The notes: generated by a model not told the origin, from the letters alone. A DNA stretch of 64,000 bases from Thermocrispum municipale DSM 44069 (GCF_000427825.1 NZ_ATYT01000009.1:62001-126000), one strand, 5' to 3'. Numbered from the stretch's first letter, positions 1 through 8,716 are shown. Translations and numbers: made by a program.

Positions 1-66
1 GCCCTCGTTGATGCTTCCCGCGGTGCGGTGCTTGCGCAGCACCTCCGCCAACGTGTAGGTGTCCAT
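1..66 (-). CDS. 5' end of a gene cut by the window edge (possibly an acyl-CoA ligase)
   Basis: Only the first 22 codons are inside the window. The ATG lies at 66-64 and is preceded by GGAGCGAGGG, a good ribosome binding site. It begins 20 bp after the stop of the small gene at 86-463, so it is probably the next member of the ABC-importer operon. The start MDTYTLAEVLRKH resembles the first helix of AMP-dependent acyl-CoA ligases, but 22 residues cannot prove this. In the Pseudomonas lva operon the kinase and partner genes are followed by acyl-CoA enzymes including a CoA ligase. Existence of the gene is likely; its function is a guess. Confidence 0.5.
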   Translation of the reverse strand, partial: MDTYTLAEVLRKHRTAGSINEG

Positions 67-85
67 CCCTCGCTCCGATCTCGGC

Positions 86-463
86 TCACCGAATCCGCTT
101 CAACTGCAAGTCCAAATCGGCCCGCAGCACACCACGCACGTCTGCCAGCAGTGCGCTGTCGGCTTCGCCGCGCCAGATCTTGGTGATCAACTGTGCGCTG
201 ACGTCCAGCAAGCTCTTGCGATATTCGCGCAGGTCGGCCACCTCCGGCGGTGGGTCGACCGGCCATCGCCGCACTCCGTCGGCCAGTACCCGCACCGACT
301 CGGTCAGCCACGAGTCGTCCTCACGGATCTGCCGCGCGAGCACGCCGAGGATGCCCATCGCCGCGATCACCGACGAGCGCGCCCGGTCGTCGGTCATCGT
401 CGGCAGTACCGAAGTGGCCAGGTCCTTGCGGATCGCCAGGACCATCTGTGTCGGGGTGATCAT
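86..463 (-). CDS. Small helical protein, candidate LvaB-like partner of the adjacent phosphotransferase
   Basis: This 125-residue soluble protein overlaps the upstream phosphotransferase by an ATGA (its ATG at 463-461, the other stop TGA at 462-460), so the two are translationally coupled. It has no signal peptide or membrane segment and looks all-helical, with a conserved-looking stretch around residues 36-50 (MGILGVLARQIRED). In Pseudomonas putida LvaB is a small protein of this size that is required by the APH-like kinase LvaA for 4-hydroxyacyl-CoA phosphorylation. The size, the APH-fold neighbour and the coupling fit a DUF6285/LvaB-like role. That assignment rests on context and loose resemblance, not on an alignment. 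Confidence 0.75.
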   Translation of the reverse strand: MITPTQMVLAIRKDLATSVLPTMTDDRARSSVIAAMGILGVLARQIREDDSWLTESVRVLADGVRRWPVDPPPEVADLREYRKSLLDVSAQLITKIWRGEADSALLADVRGVLRADLDLQLKRIR

Positions 464-1473
464 GCGTATTCGAGGCAATCGGCGACCATGGCCCGCATGG
501 TCGGCATCGTGTAGTACATCCGGGCCAGACGCAGGTCGCCGGTGTCCGCCACGGCCCTGCCCGCGTCCAGCCACATGATCGCGTGCCGCACCTGGTGGAA
601 CGTGATCCAGAAGTGCAACGCCTCCTTGGTCACCGTGCGCCCGGCGTACCGCTGGTAGCGGGCCAGGAAGTCCTCCAGGGGCAGCAGCATGCACACCAGG
701 TCGCTGTCCATCCGGTTGGAGGGACAGCACACCCAGCCCAGGTCGTAGAGCGGATCGCCGAGCCGGGCGAACTCCCAGTCGATGACCGCGCTGATGCGCT
801 CGTCGTCGAACAGCAGGTTGCCGGTGCGGTAATCGCCGTGGATCAGCGCGATCCGCTCGGTGGGCGGGATGTTGGCGCGCAGCCAACCGATCCCGTCGAC
901 GACGATCGGTTCCGGTTCGTCGGCCACCCGCCGCAGATAGTCCTCCAGCCGGTCGATCTCCGCTTCCGCGAACGCGGTGCCCGGCTCGGGCGCGGGCAGG
1001 AAACCGAGATCGGCGGTGGTCCGGTCGACGGCGTGGATCTCGGCAAGGATGCGGCAGAAGTCCTCACCGATCGGCCCTTGTCCGGCCTCGGCCAGGAACG
1101 CGCGCCCTTCCGGGGACCACTGCACCAGCGCAGCGCCCGGCACCCACGACACCACCGTGTAGGGCTGACCGAACACCGAGGCGTCCGGGTCGTACCACAG
1201 CGGAGTGGGCACCGGCACCGGCGTGTCGGTCAACGCCACCAGCAGCTGGTGCAAGCGCTGCGGGTCCACCTCGTGCCGCGCCATCGCGCCCGGCCGGAAC
1301 AGCCGGACCACCAGTTTCCGCTCGCCTTCGCCCTCGACGTCCACGGTGACGATGGCGGTTTCGTCGGACAATCCTTCCCCGGCGATCTTGCGGTCGACCA
1401 ACCGCACCGGCTTACCGAGTCGTTCGCCGAACCGCCGCTCGACCGCGTCGACAGGTGCGTGAAGTATTCCCAT
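460..1473 (-). CDS. APH-fold phosphotransferase (LvaA/ACAD10-type)
   Basis: This 337-residue aminoglycoside-phosphotransferase-fold kinase has the Brenner motif HGDYRTGN near residues 212-219 and the metal-binding Asp in VIDWE near 232. The subfamily is usually linked to acyl-CoA metabolism: LvaA of Pseudomonas and the N-terminal domain of human ACAD10 phosphorylate 4-hydroxyacyl-CoA on the way to beta-oxidation. The ATG at 1473 is chosen over the GTG at 1476 because GAGG sits seven bases before it. The gene begins 10 bp after the ABC ATPase and overlaps the small downstream gene by 4 bp. Antibiotic resistance is unlikely given the context. The substrate is inferred, not shown. Confidence 0.85.
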   Translation of the reverse strand: MGILHAPVDAVERRFGERLGKPVRLVDRKIAGEGLSDETAIVTVDVEGEGERKLVVRLFRPGAMARHEVDPQRLHQLLVALTDTPVPVPTPLWYDPDASVFGQPYTVVSWVPGAALVQWSPEGRAFLAEAGQGPIGEDFCRILAEIHAVDRTTADLGFLPAPEPGTAFAEAEIDRLEDYLRRVADEPEPIVVDGIGWLRANIPPTERIALIHGDYRTGNLLFDDERISAVIDWEFARLGDPLYDLGWVCCPSNRMDSDLVCMLLPLEDFLARYQRYAGRTVTKEALHFWITFHQVRHAIMWLDAGRAVADTGDLRLARMYYTMPTMRAMVADCLEYA

Positions 1474-1482
1474 CACAACACC

Positions 1483-3030
1483 TCAGAAGATCGCCGCGTA
1501 CATGATCTTTTCCTGGGTGGCCTCCTCGGCGCTGAACTCGGCGACCGCCCGGCCGAACCGGGTGACCAGGATGCGGTCGGACACCGACAGCACCTCGGGC
1601 AGATAGGACGAGATCACGATCACCGCTTTGCCCTCGTCGGCCAGCTGCCGGATGAGCTGGTGGATCTCCTCGATCGCGCCGACGTCCACACCGCGGGTCG
1701 GCTCGTCGAAGATCACCACTTCCGGATCGGCCACCAGCGACTTGCCCACCACGACCTTCTGCTGGTTGCCGCCGGACAGCTCGATGATCTTGGCGTCGGA
1801 GTTGATCGCCTTGATCCGCAGCTTCTGCGTCCACTCGCGGGCGATCTTCTCCCTGCTCCTGCGCGACAGCAGCCACCGCTTGCGGCCGCTGCGCGCCGCG
1901 AGGTGCCCGAGATACAGGTTCTCCGCGATCGTCATCGTCTCGAAGAACCCGTCCGCCTTGCGGTCCTCGGTGATGTAGACGATGCCGTCCTTGATGGCCT
2001 GCTTCGGCACCCGATAGCGCACCGGTTTGCCGTTCAGCAGCACGCGGCCGCCGTGGATCCGGTTCCGCTTCAGCGCGCCGGCGACGATCTTGGCCGTCTC
2101 CGTCCGCCCACTGCCGATCAGGCCGGCGATGCCGAGCACCTCGCCCGCGTAGGCGGAGAACGACATGTTGCGCACCACGTTGCCCATGATGAGGTTCTCC
2201 ACCTCGAGCACCTTGCGCTTGCGCTGCGGCTTGTCGTCGCCGGTCGCCGCGCGCCGGTTGCTGCCGGTCAGCGCCCTGCCGACCATGTGCTTGACGATCT
2301 CGTCGCGGTTGGTCTCCTTGGCGTTGAGCGTGACCACCCGCTCGCCGTCCCGCAGCACGGTGACCCGGTCGGCGATCTTGAGCGACTCCTCCAGCATGTG
2401 CGACACGTAGATGACACCCATGCCCGCCGACCGCAGCTTCTCGATCACGTCGAACAGGTGCAGCGTCTCTTCCGGCGTCAACGACGCGGTCGGCTCGTCG
2501 AAGATGACGATGCGCGCGTTCGACCGCAAGGCACGGGCGATCTCCACCATCTGCTTCTGCGCCGCACCCAGCGTCGACACGTACGCCGTCGGGTCGACGT
2601 GGAAGTTCATCGACAGCAGCAGCGTCTGCGCGTTGATGTTGAGCGAGCGGAAGCGGGTCAGCAGCTTCTCGTGCCCGAGTTCGATGTTCTGCGCCGCGGT
2701 CATGGTCGGCACCAGGCTGGTTTCCTGATAGACCATGGCGACGCCGGCCTCGAGCGCGTCGTGCGGCCGCCGGAACGACACCTCCTTGCCCGCGATCTCC
2801 ATCGTCCCGGACGTCGGCTGCACGGCACCGGCGAGGATCTTGCACAGCGTCGACTTGCCCGCGCCGTTCTCCCCGACCAGTGCGTGCACCTCACCGGCGT
2901 ACAGGCTGAAGTCGATGTCCTTGATGGCGTGCACACCGCGGTACGCCTTGGTCATCCGGCGGATGTCGACGAGCTTGGCGTCTCGTTCCTCCGGCGCGAT
3001 GTCGACCAGGTCGACCAGTGACTGGCTCAT
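1483..3030 (-). CDS. Sugar-type ABC transporter ATP-binding protein (two NBDs, RbsA/CUT2-like)
   Basis: This 515-residue protein has two fused nucleotide-binding domains, as in RbsA/MglA. The N-terminal domain has a full Walker A (GENGAGKST, about 53-61), a signature region LGAAQKQ and Walker B IFDEPTASL. The C-terminal domain has the degenerate P-loop GLIGSGRTE usual for this family, a canonical LSGGNQQK signature and IFDEPTRGVD. The N-domain signature lacks the usual LS. It energises the two permeases encoded upstream in the operon. Its ATG overlaps the stop of the beta-propeller gene (ATGA at 3030-3027), indicating coupled translation. The substrate class cannot be read from the ATPase. 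Confidence 0.93.
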   Translation of the reverse strand: MSQSLVDLVDIAPEERDAKLVDIRRMTKAYRGVHAIKDIDFSLYAGEVHALVGENGAGKSTLCKILAGAVQPTSGTMEIAGKEVSFRRPHDALEAGVAMVYQETSLVPTMTAAQNIELGHEKLLTRFRSLNINAQTLLLSMNFHVDPTAYVSTLGAAQKQMVEIARALRSNARIVIFDEPTASLTPEETLHLFDVIEKLRSAGMGVIYVSHMLEESLKIADRVTVLRDGERVVTLNAKETNRDEIVKHMVGRALTGSNRRAATGDDKPQRKRKVLEVENLIMGNVVRNMSFSAYAGEVLGIAGLIGSGRTETAKIVAGALKRNRIHGGRVLLNGKPVRYRVPKQAIKDGIVYITEDRKADGFFETMTIAENLYLGHLAARSGRKRWLLSRRSREKIAREWTQKLRIKAINSDAKIIELSGGNQQKVVVGKSLVADPEVVIFDEPTRGVDVGAIEEIHQLIRQLADEGKAVIVISSYLPEVLSVSDRILVTRFGRAVAEFSAEEATQEKIMYAAIF

Positions 3031-4118
3031 CGGTCGTTCACCTCCACCACGCAGTCGCCGCCGCGCACCGCGACCAGCACCCGATCACCGAACTGCCGCA
3101 CCGACGTCACGCCGTGCCGGGTGCCGCCGCCCCTGCTGTGCAGGCTGCTGGACGGGTGGCCGTCGGCGTCGAGCCGCACCACCAGCCCGTACGACCGCGG
3201 CGGCGCCCACGGTTTGATCACCCCGAGCTTGCGGATCTGGCCGCCCTGCAGCGGCTCCAGGCCACTGTTCAGGCTGCGCAGGGCCGGCCTGATCCAGTAG
3301 TCCGGCTCGATGGTGCGCATCATTTCCCGCACGTAGTCGCGCTGCGTCAGGGTGAACTCGACCAGCTGGGTGCGCAGCGCGAACATGGCCAGCCAGAAAC
3401 CGCCACCGGCCGCGGGCTCCAGCCTGCCGGGGTAACCGGGCAGGTTGCTCTTCAGCGGCGTGGGCTCTCCCTGACCGGTGAGCGAGATCGTGCTGATCCG
3501 GTGCGACCACGCTTGGCTGACCGCCGCCGACCCGTCCTCGGTGAGCGCGACCCCGCTGGCGTAGGCGAGCCCGTCGGCCAGCACCGTCGCCGTGCCGCCC
3601 GGCTCGAACCGCAGCAGCCTGCCCAGGCTGTTGCGCTCCATCAGGTCGTAGACCCACTTCTGCCCGAAGTGCTTGCTCGACCCGTCGGTGACCAGCACCG
3701 ATCCGTCGTCGAGCACCGCGAAGTCGGTCGGGCAGTGCACCGGCAGCCCGCCCGCTTCGCTGAGCACCACCCGGGTGCGGCCCTCCTCGGTCATCGACGC
3801 CACACCGACACCGGCCACCGCGACCAGGATCTGCCCGTCCGGCAGCCGCGTCAGCGCTCCGGTCTCACCGTCGAACTCGGCGACCGTGACCGGGGAACCG
3901 CCGGCGGCGGGAACCCGCAGCACCGCGTTGCGACTGCTGATGTAGAGGCTGTCGCCGACCAGCAGGACGTCGTCCGGCTCGGGCAGCTCGACGACGTCGT
4001 CGGCGTTCTCCAACGCGTCGTTCGGGGTCAGCCCACCGTCCAGCGGCGGGATCGCCGTGCCACTGTGGCGGCCCGGGAACAAGAACTCCTTGACCAGCTG
4101 CAAAGCTTCGAATGCCAT
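3027..4118 (-). CDS. Strictosidine-synthase/SMP-30-like beta-propeller protein
   Basis: This 363-residue cytosolic protein has the repeated blades of the SMP-30/gluconolactonase/strictosidine-synthase superfamily: GRLLRFEPGG, LADGLAYASGVALTEDG, NLPGYPGRLE and GGFWLAMFAL follow the strictosidine-synthase pattern. Bacterial relatives are mostly lactonases or unassigned. The ATG at 4118 follows AGGGAG with seven intervening bases, and the gene starts 14 bp after the permease fusion; further upstream starts would overlap that gene heavily. There is no signal peptide. It is a paralogue of the domain fused to the preceding permease, so the operon encodes two propellers. A role in hydrolysing or binding the imported compound is inferred. 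Confidence 0.85.
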   Translation of the reverse strand: MAFEALQLVKEFLFPGRHSGTAIPPLDGGLTPNDALENADDVVELPEPDDVLLVGDSLYISSRNAVLRVPAAGGSPVTVAEFDGETGALTRLPDGQILVAVAGVGVASMTEEGRTRVVLSEAGGLPVHCPTDFAVLDDGSVLVTDGSSKHFGQKWVYDLMERNSLGRLLRFEPGGTATVLADGLAYASGVALTEDGSAAVSQAWSHRISTISLTGQGEPTPLKSNLPGYPGRLEPAAGGGFWLAMFALRTQLVEFTLTQRDYVREMMRTIEPDYWIRPALRSLNSGLEPLQGGQIRKLGVIKPWAPPRSYGLVVRLDADGHPSSSLHSRGGGTRHGVTSVRQFGDRVLVAVRGGDCVVEVNDR

Positions 4119-4131
4119 CGTCGGCTCCCTG

Positions 4132-6333
4132 TCAGCTCGCGGCCGTACCGGCGACGGATGGGGCACCGGCACCGACCGACTCGGCGGGAGAGTTGTCGAG
4201 CTTGATCCGGCCGACGCGGTTGTTCTCCAGGCCACCGATGTAGAGGTAGCCGTCGTGTTCCCGCATCGACGTGATCGTGGCGTGGGCCGTGCCGCCCGGA
4301 TCCCACAACGTCTCGAGCACTTCGCCGCTCTCGGACACCTTCACCACGCACCCGTGGTTCATGCTCGGGTAGAGCCACTCGTCGCGCGGGATGCGTTTCA
4401 TCATCCGGCGGCGGAACACCGGCATCCGCATGGCCAGGTCGTACGCGGGCGAGCGCATGCCGTTCAGCGCCACCCAGTACGTGCCGTCCGACGCGCGGTT
4501 GATGTTGTCCAGATAGCCGGGGAAGTTCTCCATGAACACTTCGATCCGGCCCTTGTTCGGCCCGTCGATCCAGTACCGCAGGATCCGGCACAGCCACGTC
4601 TGCGCGATCAGGAACGACTTGCCGTCGTGGCTGCAGCACACGCCGTTGGGGAAGACCAGGTCACGGATGACCGTCCTGGTCTTGCCGGTCTCCGGGTCGT
4701 AGCACAGGAGCCTGCCGTTCGGGCGGCCTTCGACGCCGTCGAGGATCCAGTCCGCCATCTCGAAGCGGGTCGTGCCCTCGCTGAAGTAGATCTTGCCGTC
4801 CGGGGCGATGTCCAGGTCGTCGGCCAGCCGCAGCCGGCTGTCGTCACGCAGCCGCGTCCACGTCCGGTTCGACTCGTCGGTCAGCTTGCGCACCTCGCCG
4901 TCCGGGGTGACCGCGTACAACCCCATGCCCGCGACGCAGACGACGAGGTTGTCGTCGGCGTCGAACGCCAGACCGAGCGGGTGGCCACCGATGCGGGCGA
5001 AGATCTCCGCGTTCTCGAAGTTCTCCCCGGAGAACCGCATGATCCAGCCCTGCCGGGTGCCGCAGTAGAGCCGTCCTTGCTTGTCGAGGATGACGTCCTC
5101 GGGGCCTTCCACCTTGCCGACACCGATGCTTTCCGCGCCGACCAGCCGGTCGTTCATCTCGAACGCGCTGCCGGAACCCGGGCGGCAGTCGGGCAGGTCG
5201 CCGTACTGCACGATGGTCGGGTTGACGTAGGTCTTCTGGATCGCCTTGCCGCGGTTCTTGCCCCACTTCAGGTCGAGGCCGACCGCGAGGATCAGCACGC
5301 CGGCCAGCACGGTCTGGAACACCTCGCCGCCGACGTTCATCAGCAGCAGGCCCTTGCCGAGCAGGCTGATGGTGGCGGCACCGATGAACGCCCGCCACAC
5401 CGTGCCCTTACCGCCGGAGAGGCTGATGCCGCCCAGGATGACCGCGGTGAGCACGGTCAGCTCCATGCCCTCTCCGACCCGGGCACTGGCACTGGACAGT
5501 CGCGCGGCGTAGAAGATGCCGGCGAGCGCGCACAGCAGCCCGGAGAACACGTAGCTGAGCAGCAGCACCCGCTCGACGCGGATACCGGCGTGCCGGGCTG
5601 CACGCCTGCTGGCGCCGACCGCGGTGATGTGCCAGCCCAGCCGGGAGCGGCTGAGCACGATGTGCCCGATCAGCAGCACCACGACGAGCGTGATGAAGCT
5701 GAACGGAATCCCGGCGACCTTGCCGGTGCTGAACCACTCCCAGATCGGGTCGAGGACGAACGCGGTGGCGGTCTGCGCGGAGAAGTTCAGGTCCAGCAGG
5801 TTCAGCACACCGCGGAAAATGATCAAGGTGACCAACGTGGTCAAGAACGGCCGCGCCTTCAGGTAGGCGACGATGCTGCCGTTGATCGCGCCGAGCAACG
5901 CACCGATCAGCAGGCCGAGCCCGATCGCGGCGATCACCGGCAGGCCGCTGAGGGTGACCAGCAGCAGCACGACCATGTTGCACAGGCCGAACATCGACCC
6001 GACGGACAGGTCGATACCGCCGGAGATCAGCACCACCGCCATGCCGAGGCACACCAGGGCCAGTTCGGCCAGCTCGGCGGAGCTGGACAGCAGGTTCTGC
6101 TCGGTGGCGAAGCCGGGCGCGGCGATGGAGAAGAACACCACCACGCCGACCAGCAGCGCCAGCGGGATGGCCGGCTCCATCCAACGCTTGGCGAACAGCT
6201 CGGCGAACACCTGTTGCAGGGCGATACGCCTGCGCAGATGACGCAGCTTCATGCCGAGGGTCTCGTCGGCCGGCACGTTGCGTTCCGGGGGCCGCCGAGA
6301 CGTCACGCGGCGCGGGGTCACGCTTTCGGTCAT
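4132..6333 (-). CDS. ABC permease fused to a strictosidine-synthase-like beta-propeller
   Basis: This 733-residue protein is a fusion. Residues about 50-358 are a BPD_transp_2 (RbsC-like) permease with about ten hydrophobic segments and the motifs GGIDLSVGS (105-113) and ILGGISLSGGKGT (299-311). Residues about 395-712 form a strictosidine-synthase/SMP-30-like propeller: GPEDVILD, GRLLCYDPETG, FPNGVCCSHDG, LRYWIDGPNKG, FPGYLDNI and DGTYWVAL. A linker of about 35 residues joins them. RbsC-type permeases end in the cytoplasm, so the propeller should sit at the cytosolic mouth of the channel. The frame is open across the junction with no sign of frameshift. Ordinary members end near residue 350. 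Direct channelling of substrate is inferred. Confidence 0.92.
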   Translation of the reverse strand: MTESVTPRRVTSRRPPERNVPADETLGMKLRHLRRRIALQQVFAELFAKRWMEPAIPLALLVGVVVFFSIAAPGFATEQNLLSSSAELAELALVCLGMAVVLISGGIDLSVGSMFGLCNMVVLLLVTLSGLPVIAAIGLGLLIGALLGAINGSIVAYLKARPFLTTLVTLIIFRGVLNLLDLNFSAQTATAFVLDPIWEWFSTGKVAGIPFSFITLVVVLLIGHIVLSRSRLGWHITAVGASRRAARHAGIRVERVLLLSYVFSGLLCALAGIFYAARLSSASARVGEGMELTVLTAVILGGISLSGGKGTVWRAFIGAATISLLGKGLLLMNVGGEVFQTVLAGVLILAVGLDLKWGKNRGKAIQKTYVNPTIVQYGDLPDCRPGSGSAFEMNDRLVGAESIGVGKVEGPEDVILDKQGRLYCGTRQGWIMRFSGENFENAEIFARIGGHPLGLAFDADDNLVVCVAGMGLYAVTPDGEVRKLTDESNRTWTRLRDDSRLRLADDLDIAPDGKIYFSEGTTRFEMADWILDGVEGRPNGRLLCYDPETGKTRTVIRDLVFPNGVCCSHDGKSFLIAQTWLCRILRYWIDGPNKGRIEVFMENFPGYLDNINRASDGTYWVALNGMRSPAYDLAMRMPVFRRRMMKRIPRDEWLYPSMNHGCVVKVSESGEVLETLWDPGGTAHATITSMREHDGYLYIGGLENNRVGRIKLDNSPAESVGAGAPSVAGTAAS

Positions 6334-6474
6334 CGAACTCTCGCTCTCTGCTAGGCACCGGACACGGCGGCCTGGACAGCGGGGTTGTTGATCAGCGACG
6401 AGTGGGAAGGCTCCGGGGCGTCCGCGGGGACAGTCGGCAAACGGACGCCCCGGAGCAGGAGGGGGAGCGACGGA

Positions 6475-7545
6475 TCAGGACACGGTCAGACCGTCGGTCT
6501 TGCCGTCGTAACACATGTTCTGCTTGTTCCAGTTGGAACGATCGATCTTCACCAGCGGGGTGTAGTCGGCGATCCGCGACGACCCCGGCGGCTTACCCGA
6601 CTGCAGCAGCTGCTTGGCGATCGCCACGATGTCCGTGCCCTGCGTCGGCACCGAGTAGCCGTAGGACTGGAAGAACAGCTTGTCCCGCAGTGCCTCGCAG
6701 GTGATCGCGGAGTGGTCGGAGGTGAACACCTTGACCTTGTCGATCTTGCCCGCTTCCTTGATCGCGGTGGCCGCGCCGTACTGCATCTGGTCCCAGAAGC
6801 CCCAGCTCGCACACAGGTCCGGGTGCTGCTGAATCACCGTGGAGGTGATGTCGTGCGCCTTGGTCCGGTCCCAGTTCGCCGCCTGGGTGGAGACGATCTT
6901 GATCTCCTTGTGCTTGTCGAACACCGACTTGGCGCCGGCCATCACGTCGAGCGTGAAGCCGGAGGTCGCGTCACCCTGCACGATCTGCACCTTGTGCGAG
7001 GTGTTGGTGCCCGCGCCGCACTCCTTGACGATGTCGGTGGCGATCCGCCTGCCCAGGTCGATGGTGTCCGCGCCGACGAACGCGTCGGACTTGTAGTTGG
7101 ACACCATGTTGATCTGGATGACGTAGATGCCCGCCTTCTCCGCCTGCTGGATCAGCTTGGCCAACACCTGCACGTCGAAGTTGTGCACCACCAGCACCGC
7201 GGGCTTGTCGTTGATCAGCGACTGCACCGCCTCGGCCTGGCGTGCGGTGTCCCAGTTCGGGTCGCGCAGCACGAACTTCATGCCGGCGGCCTCGAACCCG
7301 CGCTTCATCTGCCGCGCCCACTCCTCGGTCAGCGGCGTGCCGAGACCCACCGGGACGAAAGCCGCGGTCTTGCCCTTCAGGCTGCCGACGGCGTGCTCGC
7401 GAAGCTTCTCGGCGGAGACGGTGGGCGCCAGCCCTTCCCCGCCACCGTTGGCGTCCGACTCCGAGCCGCCGCCAGTCGAACACCCGGTCAGCGCGATCAT
7501 CGTCGCGGCGGCCAGCGCGGCTGTCCGCCGTCCTATTCGGCGCAT
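6475..7545 (-). CDS. Sugar-type ABC transporter substrate-binding lipoprotein
   Basis: This 356-residue periplasmic-binding-protein-like solute receptor has a lipoprotein signal: basic MRRIGRRTAA, a hydrophobic stretch and lipobox LTGC (residues 19-22), so it should be anchored to the outer face of the membrane by Cys22. A Gly/Ser/Glu-rich tether follows. The mature part looks like the Peripla_BP_4 family (RbsB-like), for example DKPAVLVVHNFDVQVLAKLIQQAEKAG. It lies between the two permease genes, 51 bp after permease 1 and 141 bp before the permease-propeller fusion. The ligand is unknown; relatives bind sugars, but also sugar alcohols and autoinducer-like molecules. Confidence 0.92.
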   Translation of the reverse strand: MRRIGRRTAALAAATMIALTGCSTGGGSESDANGGGEGLAPTVSAEKLREHAVGSLKGKTAAFVPVGLGTPLTEEWARQMKRGFEAAGMKFVLRDPNWDTARQAEAVQSLINDKPAVLVVHNFDVQVLAKLIQQAEKAGIYVIQINMVSNYKSDAFVGADTIDLGRRIATDIVKECGAGTNTSHKVQIVQGDATSGFTLDVMAGAKSVFDKHKEIKIVSTQAANWDRTKAHDITSTVIQQHPDLCASWGFWDQMQYGAATAIKEAGKIDKVKVFTSDHSAITCEALRDKLFFQSYGYSVPTQGTDIVAIAKQLLQSGKPPGSSRIADYTPLVKIDRSNWNKQNMCYDGKTDGLTVS

Positions 7546-7596
7546 CAGGACCTCCCTGTCCTTTTCGTTTCCGGTGGATGAATGCGTGGTCGAGCT

Positions 7597-8595
7597 TCAA
7601 TCGCCTTGGCGGACCGTTTCCTCGTCCCTGGGGTGCAGCCGGTTGTCCAACACCAGCGCGGCGAGCAGGATCAACCCCTTGACGATGTCCTTCTCGTGGG
7701 TGTTCATGTTCAAGATCGTCATTCCGTTGAGCATCACGCCGATCAGCGCGGTACCTGCGACGACGGACAGCACACCGCCGCGGCCGCCGACCAGGCTGAT
7801 GCCGCCGACGACGACCACCAGCAGCACGTCGTAGATCAGTGAGCCGTCGATGATCTGCGTGTTGAAACCGCCGACCGATCCGGCCATCACCAGGCCACCG
7901 ACCAGGCCGATGGCCCCGGTGATCATGTATTCGGTGACGGTCAGCGGGCGGACCGGAATGCCGGTCAGGCCGGCGGCGCCGCTGTTGTCACCGTGCGCGT
8001 AGATGAAGCGGCCGGTGCGGGTCCGGCTGAGCAGGAAGTGGGCCACCACGGCCACGACGACGAAGATGATGATCGGCGCGGGGATGCCGAACACCACGCC
8101 CTGACCGAGCCAGCGGACGAAGTCGCGGTCCGGCGGCAGCTCGACGATCAGGCCGTCCAGGATCACCGTGCGCGCCAGCCCGTAGATCAGCAGGCCGGAG
8201 GCCAGGGTGGCGAACAGCGGCGGGATTTCCACGAACGCGATCAAAAAGCCGTTGATCGCACCCATCAGCAGCACGATGCCGAGACCGACCAGCAGGGCCA
8301 TCGGGGTACCGAGATCGGTGCGCATGAGCTGAATCGAGATCGCGGTGGCCACGCCCATCGAGGCGACCAGCGACAAGTCCATGCCGCGCGCGATCACCAC
8401 GACCGCCATCGCGACGCTGAGGATGCCCAGTGACGAGACGCTGCGGAGCAGGTTCAGCAGGTTCTCCGCGGTGAAGAACCCGTTCAGCAGGAGGCTGAAC
8501 ACCACGAACAGCGACGCAACGACGAGCAAGATGATCTGCTCCTGCGACAGCCGAAGCTGACCACCGGGCCGCACCTTTGCCAGAACCGCTCCCAT
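7597..8595 (-). CDS. Sugar-type ABC transporter permease (RbsC-like)
   Basis: This 332-residue protein is the promoter-proximal gene of the importer operon. It is a BPD_transp_2 permease with about ten membrane segments, the MAVVVIARGMDLSLVASMG region and the late GGISLVGGRGGVLSV motif. It pairs with the permease domain of the fused protein to form a heterodimeric channel. It has no C-terminal extension, in contrast to its partner. The ATG at 8595 is 122 bp from the divergent CoA-transferase start, and the shared intergenic region holds the 20-bp palindrome at 8630. Confidence 0.93.
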   Translation of the reverse strand: MGAVLAKVRPGGQLRLSQEQIILLVVASLFVVFSLLLNGFFTAENLLNLLRSVSSLGILSVAMAVVVIARGMDLSLVASMGVATAISIQLMRTDLGTPMALLVGLGIVLLMGAINGFLIAFVEIPPLFATLASGLLIYGLARTVILDGLIVELPPDRDFVRWLGQGVVFGIPAPIIIFVVVAVVAHFLLSRTRTGRFIYAHGDNSGAAGLTGIPVRPLTVTEYMITGAIGLVGGLVMAGSVGGFNTQIIDGSLIYDVLLVVVVGGISLVGGRGGVLSVVAGTALIGVMLNGMTILNMNTHEKDIVKGLILLAALVLDNRLHPRDEETVRQGD

Positions 8596-8629
8596 TTCGC
8601 TCTCCTAGGCGATCCACGGAGACTCGATT

Positions 8630-8649
8630 TGTACTGACCGAACGGTACA
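8630..8649. promoter_or_regulatory. Candidate TetR operator, site A, in a divergent promoter
   Basis: The imperfect palindrome TGTACTGACCGAACGGTACA lies between the importer operon and the CoA-transferase gene. Its central 18 bases share 13 positions with the palindrome at 12346 and 14 with the reverse of the site at 10110. A -10-like TACACT (8646-8651) overlaps its right end, so a bound repressor would block transcription. The regulator is probably the TetR protein encoded at 10266; that is inference. Confidence 0.6.
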
Positions 8650-8716
8650 CTACGACGACACTTCGTCAAGACCGGCGAGTTCACCCACATCGGTTACTGA
8701 TGCCAAGGAGGCGGCT

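Noticed and set aside
460-1473. Aminoglycoside resistance kinase
   Set aside because: The fold is shared, but the operon context and the small coupled partner point to the acyl-CoA kinase branch.
583-3021. Plus-strand open frame of 812 codons opposite the ABC ATPase and kinase
   Set aside because: It is the antisense of clearly recognisable genes and has His/Arg/Gln-rich, non-protein-like composition.
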